Translations under genes and position numbers: made by a program
Assembly: GCA_019055375.1 (NCBI GenBank)
Contig: JAHQIW010005426.1
Coordinates: forward strand, 1-64,000
DNA: 64,000 bases
From: Parelaphostrongylus tenuis
Taxonomy: Eukaryota > Nematoda > Chromadorea > Rhabditida > Metastrongylidae
Direction of reading: 5' to 3'
The notes under the pieces: generated by a model
The model's database searches: none
The model's input: only the letters and a program-made list of their open reading frames with translations
What the model was told of the DNA's origin: nothing
Shown here: piece by piece, positions 57,426 to 64,000 of the stretch
How the letters are laid out: each line of letters starts with the position of its first letter
Position numbering within the stretch: position 1 is the stretch's first letter

Positions 57426-57479
57426 TGCAATAAAATGGCATATCACATGATATCGACTAGTTAGAGTAGTACAAAAATT

Positions 57480-59160
57480 ACATGTGAGTCGACAATGTGA
57501 AGAAGTTCGGTTTAAAAACTTTTTTAGAACAGTTGGAAAGTTTGCGAAGAAAAAAGTATCAGAAGAACACTCTCTGCTTATTCTTGGAAGAACGCTGATA
57601 TCAATCTCTCCCTCAATCTATGATGTAACTAGAGGACGAAAGATCTTGAGGACGAGGGAGTAAACTGTGTGACAATAACACTGAATAACACAAACATACT
57701 TATCAATATAATGAAAACGAAAATAATAGAAGTAACAGTAACACAGTAACACTGGAATAAGTGGTACTTCTATTATGGCGGCCCCTCTTTAGGCTTTCGA
57801 TAAAAAAGTAATTTTTCTTTTGCAAAACGTCTCTATAATTTCTCGATAGCTCAAATCACGTGAATTTCAAGGGCATGTTTAATTTCTCAAATAGCTCATT
57901 TTTGGCGCCGCACTAGTCAACATAAGACATTGTTCCTCATTCGAAGACTTCTCATTTGATAAAAGTTCTGTTGTAATGAACTTTTGATCGTTAGATAGAG
58001 AAAGTCTTTCCGATTATAATGATATATTTGGCTTCTTCGAGCTATGTAACAACCGAAAGAATATTAGGTTTCACACTTAGTGAGCACTCTTGGTCTGCCA
58101 GGGTGTGTGTACAGTTGTAATACCAATCCGCTGCATAAGTCACATGAGGATTTTTTGAAGAAATTTAGAGATCTTTCCGACGCTTCGCAATATTTTCTAC
58201 ATGTCCATGTGCTTCTTCAAAAAAAGATTTGTTGAAAATACTTTGTCTTGTTTCAATTATCGACAAACTCACAAAAAATATAGATCACTGTTCAGGAGGC
58301 TGGAAAAAATGCTCATGATTAAGCGAAATCGATGAGAATCAAAAGACAGTTGAAGGCACTTGACTTCCAATGACTAATCAATGTGGGAAATGCTGAGATG
58401 GCTCGTCAGTCAGAGGCCAGTATTGCGAAATCCCACACACATACCTGCCTATGCGAGGTGGCAAGGTATCGTCGCTGCACTGCGCGCCTTGACCTGTTGC
58501 AGCTCACTAAGAATCCTTTCGAAAACCAAATACGTCACTGGAGTCAGCAGATTCAGACTATCCAATAGTTTCTAGAAGTTTGAAGGAAATGCTCTTCTCG
58601 ACGGACGCGTTGAAACGCCTCGAGTGTGAAATCTACTTTTACTTTAGATGTAACAGCGAAATGAGAGGTTTTCTCTAAGACTTTCTCAGACTTTTAGAAA
58701 CCATGCGATAGTCTGAATTCTGCTGATTCCAGTGATGTATTTGGCTTTTCGAAAAGACTTCTTAGTGAGCTGTACACGTTAGGGCGCGCATGCAGCGACG
58801 AATTGAAATATCGCTGGATTTGTCTGGATATGAGCTACTGATTAAGCCAAGAAGCAACTTGGAAAAATTGAGAAACATACTTGTTTCTAAAGGTTTGCGG
58901 GAAACAGCGAAATTTCAAACGTGTAAAACCCACTCTTCTTGTGTGAATTGCAGAGCTTAAGAAGTTTTTTTGAAGAGAGAACACATTTTCTTATTCATAA
59001 ATATTTGCTCTATCTAATGGTAAAATTTTGTTATAAAAAACTTTCATCAAGCGAGAAATCTTCAAATGTGAAACTGAATCCCATTTTGACTGATACGGCG
59101 TTCAAAACAGGCAATATGAGAATAAAATATGCCTTCAAAATTCACTTGATTTGAGCTAAC
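57480..59160. other. Non-coding stretch with R1 foldback
   Basis: A foldback has arms at about 58,490-58,580 (CTCACTAAGAATCCTTTCGA, TACGTCACTGGAGTCAGCAG) and 58,690-58,780 (inverse: CTCACTAAGAAGTCTTTTCG, TACATCACTGGAATCAGCAG). R1 text also lies at 57,780-58,060 and 58,880-59,160. No gene is supported. Confidence 0.5.
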
Positions 59161-59477
59161 AGATAATCATAACTCGTCAGATAACAGCAAAGAATACGCT
59201 TTTAACGAAGGCCTCAAATGGCGCCGCCATAATATAACAGTACCGAAAAAGTAAAATAATGTATTATGACCGATAAAATAATAAAAAATGATATGCATTA
59301 TACCAATGGTTAGAGTACACATATGGGGACATCTTGAGCTTGAATGCTAGTGAATTACTTGGATACTTGGATACCTAGACGGTTTGTCTTCACAATCTGT
59401 GCCAACCCCAGCACGTTTTTCATTCGCCTCTCTTTACTGTTGTTATCCGTGGTAGTAACATAAACTGAATATGGTGG

Positions 59478-59945
59478 TTACCGCGAGTTTCTTACTGTGA
59501 TCTGAAAAATATCGGCAGCTGTGAGTGAGTGCAGCTGATTAATTGTTCTTACAAACACGTCTGCCCAGCGTGTGAGCGCTCGTCCTCGGGATGGGGTGTG
59601 GCCACGTGGAGTCCACTTCACAGTTCGTTTTGTCCATCTGTCGTCTGATTCATAGTAGATAACCACCCCATCGGTGTTTCGCTGTCAACGAGTTTTCTTC
59701 TGGATTACGAAGATAAAACAAATTCCGAATATCTGAGCTCCGCAAGCCGGCTGAATCTTGTAAGAGCCTACTAAAATTTGAGAAGACATCGTTCGCGCGC
59801 TCCGTGAGTTGTTTCCAGCAGTTTTGACGTGGTCGAGGGATCAGCTCACTTTTCTGCCGCATAATAGAGTGCTGAAAGGACTGTCAAATCAAAAACCTGA
59901 GCGCGGATTGTGAGGCCCACTATCTAGTCGGCGCCTTCTTTGAGA
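59478..59945 (-). pseudogene. RTE-like non-LTR retrotransposon tail, second family
   Basis: The minus strand reads VFDLTVLSALYYAAEK near 59,900, then in another frame LLQDSAGLRSSDIRNLFYLR and NPEENSLTAKHRWGG, then DDRWTKRTVKWTPRGHTPSR and ALTRWADVFVRTINQLHSLT. The order AGLRSSDIR..AKHRWAGH..DDRWT.RT..W.PR matches the C-terminal end of RTE-type reverse-transcriptase proteins. It differs from the 31.6-kb family. Frameshifts and stops are present. A short relic lies at 25.9 kb. Confidence 0.75.
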
Positions 59946-59949
59946 GACT

Positions 59950-61490
59950 CAAGTGCGCATTATGTTGCTCTTCTTCTTGTGTCTAGCTCCTCTTTCATGT
60001 TGTTCGTCATGCGCATTAAACGTCCATGGTGCTCGCACTGTAGTGTATAGTCTTTGCTAGTTTTAGTTTTTTTCTGTCACATCCTTTTTAAAAGTAAGTT
60101 GAATAATTTTCACAACATCACAGTGATTCACAAAACGCACTGATAACGAAAAACCTTATCTGCAATACCATCTTTGGCAGCATAAAGTTATGAGCCTTTG
60201 TCAAGCTTGCGTTTCTTTCCTTGATGAAAGGTAGTTGACGTTTCAGTGATTTTGCCGTCTGCCCCATTTGAACGTTTACGTAAGCAATTCGACCCACTAA
60301 GAACAATCTCTCATTAATCTCATGAATGGAGCAAAGTCACTCATGCATTCTGAACTCTCAACATTTGAACTTACTCAAGTTGAAGGATTATACAGCGATA
60401 AAGTGCTATATTAGCTAAAAATTACTTCAAAATCTCCAACAAGATGGGCACCGTTTTTGATTTCTGCCTCAGAAGTGTGGCTATTGTCTCAAGCTTGTTG
60501 TTGCTGTGCCTTTTGCGTCCTATGTTTAGCACTTTCTAGCACTTTCTTGACACTCTCACAGTGCTTTTATCACTGTGTAGACCCCATTACTTATAGCATC
60601 AAACCGTTCTTTTTTCGTTTTCTTCTAGAATGTCATAGAAAACTGGTTGAGTTTGACTCCTTGCAATCCCAAGGATAGCATGGCTGTGCTGTTCTTTAAG
60701 GCTTTTGTTATTGATTGCTGAAGAGTGTTGGGAGAGTAGAGTTCGACCCCATGAGTGCCGCGAAAAGCATCAAAACCTAGTCATGAATCCCTTATAACTG
60801 TACCTATAGGAACGCTATATTGAATTTTCGTTTTTCCATGCGACTGCTCTATGATGCGTACACAAAGTGCTTTTCCGGCAGTAAAAGACATCGTAATGTG
60901 CTTACTTGGACTTCTCAATTACCGCAGTGTTCATTGAAGTCTCACAAATCTGGTCAAAGTCAAGTGCCAGCATAGACTCATAACCAAAACAGTAATATGG
61001 GGATTAAAAAATATGAGGATACCTTCAAACTTTTCTTTGCTTTGAGCGAACCCTTTGTATCTTTGTATCAAAAGGTGTCAAAAAAATGTGGTCCATCTCT
61101 AATTGTTTTTAAACTGAACAATGTTCTGCTCAAAGAAGAAAATCAAGAAAACTGAACAACTACAAATGTTTTTATCTCCCCTGAAATTCCATAGAGAAGA
61201 GCAGTTTAATTCCTGCGAAGAAGGACGGACAAACATGCGCTCTTTTGGCTGATGAAGAGTTTTGCAAGTTTTTTTTGAATTTCTCCTTCTACGAATAAGA
61301 TTAAATGAAAACACTAAAAATTACTAAAATAAAATTATTGGAAACTACTAATATGACTACCAAGTACCATTTTCCAGCATACACTACTCTTATCTAAAAG
61401 ATTTACAGTAGCCGATTTTAATGATGGCATTATTTTACAAACATATATCCGATAATGATATGCGAAACTGTGAACATTCTTTATTCCACT
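59950..61490. other. Stretch with nothing recognised
   Basis: A phrase near 60,225-60,285 (GTAGTTGACGTTTCAGTGAT, then TTGCCGTCTGCCCCATTTGA) resembles the tail motif of the 34-kb repeat. Frames at 60,457-60,678 (plus) and 61,099-61,314 (minus) are unsupported. Confidence 0.35.
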
Positions 61491-61496
61491 GCTGCT

Positions 61497-61935
61497 TCCA
61501 AGTGATCTTTCATCCTGCTTACGTAGCGACCAGGTTTCTGCTGCATACGTCAGGGCAGGGATAATTGTCGAGTCGAAAAGGTGGGCACGGAGTAGGATGT
61601 TCTTTGTCCTCTTCACTACATCTTCGATGCTCTTAAACGTTCCCCAAGCCGCTCGTTTCCTCCTGCGTAACTCTGGAGCTAAGTTCCACCATGTTGATTT
61701 CACGACCTAGATAGATGTAACTGGAGCATTCGGAAATTGTCGTTCCGTTGAGCGTGAATGAGGCATTAGAAACCCATCCGTTCCTCATGAACATTGTTTT
61801 CGTTAGATTCAGTTGAAGACCGATCTTTCCACAGGCGTTATCGAAATGCTTCCCTATATCCGTCATAAATCGGTAAGTAAACATACAGATGAAAGGCATT
61901 CGAATCTTGTAAATCAGCGATCCTTCTGTAGAGCC
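61497..61935 (-). pseudogene. RTE-type retrotransposon fragment, cut at both ends
   Basis: The minus strand reads HFDNACGKIGLQLNLTKTMF, then GWVSNASFTLNGTTISECSS and YIYLGREINMVE, shifts frame at the ELSSR/LAPELRRRKRAAW point, and continues TFKSIEDVVKRTKNILLRAH, ALTYAAETWSLRKQDERSLG, where the match stops abruptly at about 61,497. It therefore lacks the 3' end that the 37.2-kb copy has. The 5' break lies upstream of GKHFDNACGK near 61,860-61,880. Confidence 0.85.
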
Positions 61936-61959
61936 AATGCAACGTTCATGAAAGGTCAT

Positions 61960-63630
61960 TAGAAGAAGTGAGAGAGCTCTATCAACGCCTTTTCAATGTT
62001 CCCTTCATTACGTATGGAGTAAGTTATAGTCGTACCTACTAGAGAGTGCTGAAACGTTTTGGCTTAGGTCCTTACTTCAAACTGTAATCTCAACTATCGT
62101 AAGAGATTAATAATGTTCTATTGCAGTTATTGTGACTAGGGCTTTGAAGATGTAAAATAGAAGCCACTGGCAAGAGATCGGGTATTTTATCAAAAAACGT
62201 TCATTTTTAAGAAAAATCAGCCTGTTAGAGACATTTGATTTTATCAGTATTGTCGCCGTAAATAACCTCTTGGAGACTCTATTGAAGCTTTCAGAATGGC
62301 AGATATGGTCTCTGTATGAGCTCTTTCTCTTATGTACGGAGGTTTTTCCTAGCTTTCCGTAATGAGTCGGTGACTTAATGAACGCATACTCTGTGGATCT
62401 GTTGTCCAGAATTTCTTAGCAAATAAGTTTCAGGAAGTTTTCACTTTGTACGGGCTGATTCCGTAGCTGGTGGTCGTTGTAGGACGAAAGTTAGTTTTTC
62501 CTCTGTTTCTCTCAAGTGAATTTCGTGAGTTGAATTCTTAAGATAGACCTTTTTAATGGCTTTGACATACCGACAGCGGAAACCTATACCGCAATGACGA
62601 TCATTTGTGGACTCTCGCCTCGGATTGGTTCAATTTTGAAGGAGATAAAGGCGTTGAATCACTAAAAGAAAAGACCTTTTTTCTATCTTATATAAGCTGG
62701 TAGTCATGAGTTATTATCTTAATGGCGAATATTATTGACTTCTCATGTCAAGATCTGAATAAAGGCGGTTTTTGTAACATATCAATTTGGTAACCAATCA
62801 TGGGAAGGCCAATGCAGGCATGGTCAAGCCAGGAAAAGTATTCGCAGCGAGAAAACGACCCTTTTACACACGTTTATTTCTCGGTAGCACAACCCAATAT
62901 ACAGCTCTTGGACAAATCGCACAGGTATAAAGAAATAAACCATAAAAAAGGTTTTCACACATTATTCAATCACAGATACATAGCTCACGGCAGCAATAAT
63001 ACAGATCATGTGGGAAGCATCATGGCATCAGCCAATGTGCGTTGACCGATGTGATTTATCTCGTCTCATCTTTAGAAGGCGGATATCACTTGTTACTTTC
63101 GCAATCTTCTGCTGATGTTATAGAAGCAGTGTCTGCAGGAAAAGATTAGAAAAAAGAGTTTATTGAGAAAAAAAGATTATTTCTGCAGAAAGATTGAAAA
63201 ACGGAAGTACTAGAGAGGAGAGCGCGAAAAAGAGGAATATCGAAGTAAATGCTGAGAAGTCGACAGACATTAGTTAAGCGCTGCAGTGGAAAGCAACTGC
63301 CGCCGCTTCAGCAAATTGATTCAACAGGACATTTACGTGATATCTAAAATTATAAGGAATTTTACCTTTCTCAACATTTTAAGTAAAGGAATAAAGACTA
63401 ATGCTATCAGCGTTGTCCATTCTTTAGGGAATGTGCCATGCATTTGACCACATCAGGCTCCGCTAGAAGTGACTGTGTGCATAACCGGTCTTTACAGTGA
63501 CTTATGGTGGCCTACCAATATGTCAAGTTTGTGCTCTTATCCTCCCAAGCGTGTAAGAGCATAGCCTCGATCGTTTGAGTAGCTGAAAACACCTCGAGCC
63601 ACTCATTCTTTAGCCTAAAGTTAACGAGAC
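61960..63630. other. Stretch with one unexplained open frame
   Basis: ATG at 62,800 opens 81 codons (MGRPMQAWSSQEKYSQREND, HVYFSVAQPNIQLLDKSHR) with a CACAG/GTATAA donor-like site at about 62,927. It lacks a signal peptide and any recognised motif. The rest is AT-rich, with R1-like phrases at 62,000-62,300, and holds no supported gene. Confidence 0.25.
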
Positions 63631-63639
63631 AAATAATAC

Positions 63640-63970
63640 TTACGCTACCTGCGAGATAAATCGTGGCCGCCAGCGTACCTACACTTGAAATCTTGCGGTT
63701 GATACAAACAACATATTACCTTTTAGTCGACTCTTCTTATATTCTCGCTTTCATAACACTCAGTACATAGTCTGCAAGATGCTTCGATCCATTCGAGCTT
63801 GGTACGTTACAATACTAATCTTCGTCGCCTTATGTGTATGATAGGAGGCGAATGGCAATAGAAAAGGCTGTGATGACAGCGATGCCTCTGAAACACGCGT
63901 AAGCCAAAGCCACAAAGCGGGGCGAAACGTATCAACCTCGAAAAGGATCGAAGCACTATTACGGACCATA
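63640..63970. repeat. Repeat E, second copy
   Basis: This matches the two outer parts of 52,370-53,110 without the SINE foldback. It contains GAGGCGAATGGCAATAG and ends with the tail motif AGCGGGGCGAAACGTATCAA. Confidence 0.6.
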
Positions 63971-64000
63971 TATGAGCGGTTCAAAAGCTCAAGATGCGAT

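Noticed and set aside
57213..57446. Overlapping frames rich in I and Y
   Set aside because: They are translations of a TA microsatellite.
60457..60678. 73-codon cysteine-rich frame
   Set aside because: The cysteine run comes from TGT/TGC-rich low-complexity text, with no homologous copy or splice context.
1..64000. CRISPR array, rRNA operon or prokaryotic operon
   Set aside because: No regularly spaced repeats, no rRNA-like conserved blocks, and the gene structures have introns.

Overview
The window looks like an intergenic, repeat-rich piece of a parasitic nematode genome, most likely a strongylid (hookworm or trichostrongyle type). The evidence is short exons with GT..AG introns, AT-rich non-coding DNA, an RTE-type retrotransposon whose C-terminal protein reads like those common in strongylids, many decayed mariner transposases, tRNA-derived short repeats, and a nematode-style family of small secreted proteins. 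The species cannot be named from this alone.

The only gene content I can support well is one multigene family of unknown function, called here the CGVMPAGQ family after a motif just after its signal peptide. The full structure has five small exons: signal peptide plus CGVMPAGQ (ends phase 1); a TFTVTGF..LP.AMVY exon; a VFDVLE.QGRSALLPDAV exon; a three-cysteine exon with TVTGIC and LSISGTLS; and a last exon with MANWSR.MWQ.VVNRAVRML and a short ATVGG tail. Seven copies lie in 45 kb: P1 (minus, 12.9-14.25 kb, broken), G2 (plus, 15.5-16.3 kb, open but only three exons), F3 (plus, 18.7-19.0 kb, fragment), G4 (plus, 22.06-24.06 kb, all five exons open, shifted C-terminus), F5 (plus, 27.8-28.2 kb, last two exons, broken), P6 (minus, 38.4-40.2 kb, start lost and one stop) and P7 (plus, 54.3-57.3 kb, broken). 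G4 and G2 are the only copies that could still make protein.

The copies travel in segmental duplications. Block A (about 9.1-14.3 kb, carrying P1) matches block A' (about 34.85-40.2 kb, carrying P6). Block B2 (about 19.95-24.2 kb, carrying G4) matches B3 (about 51.1-57.5 kb, carrying P7), and a shorter, more diverged upstream match lies at 14.45-15.5 kb before G2. P1 and G2 stand head to head. The 3' flank just past the stop codon is also shared by five copies.

The rest is mostly mobile DNA. There are mariner-type transposase remnants at 6.2, 10.3, 16.5, 19.1 and 29.3 kb; RTE-type remnants at 31.6-32.7, 37.2-37.9 and 61.5-61.9 kb; a second RTE-like type at 59.5-59.9 kb; a probable Penelope-like GIY-YIG tail at 5.2-5.5 kb; and two families of tRNA-derived elements, often as inverted pairs (0.6, 3.7-4.1, 22.2-22.7, 52.5-52.9 kb). 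Foldback elements lie at 11.2-12.4, 33.9-34.5 and 58.5-58.8 kb, and an inverted pair at 46.1-46.6 kb carries a conserved open frame. No rRNA gene, convincing functional tRNA gene, CRISPR array or bacterial-type operon was seen. A few isolated candidate exons (1.4, 42.8, 43.3, 44.3, 49.1 and 62.8 kb) are listed with low confidence.
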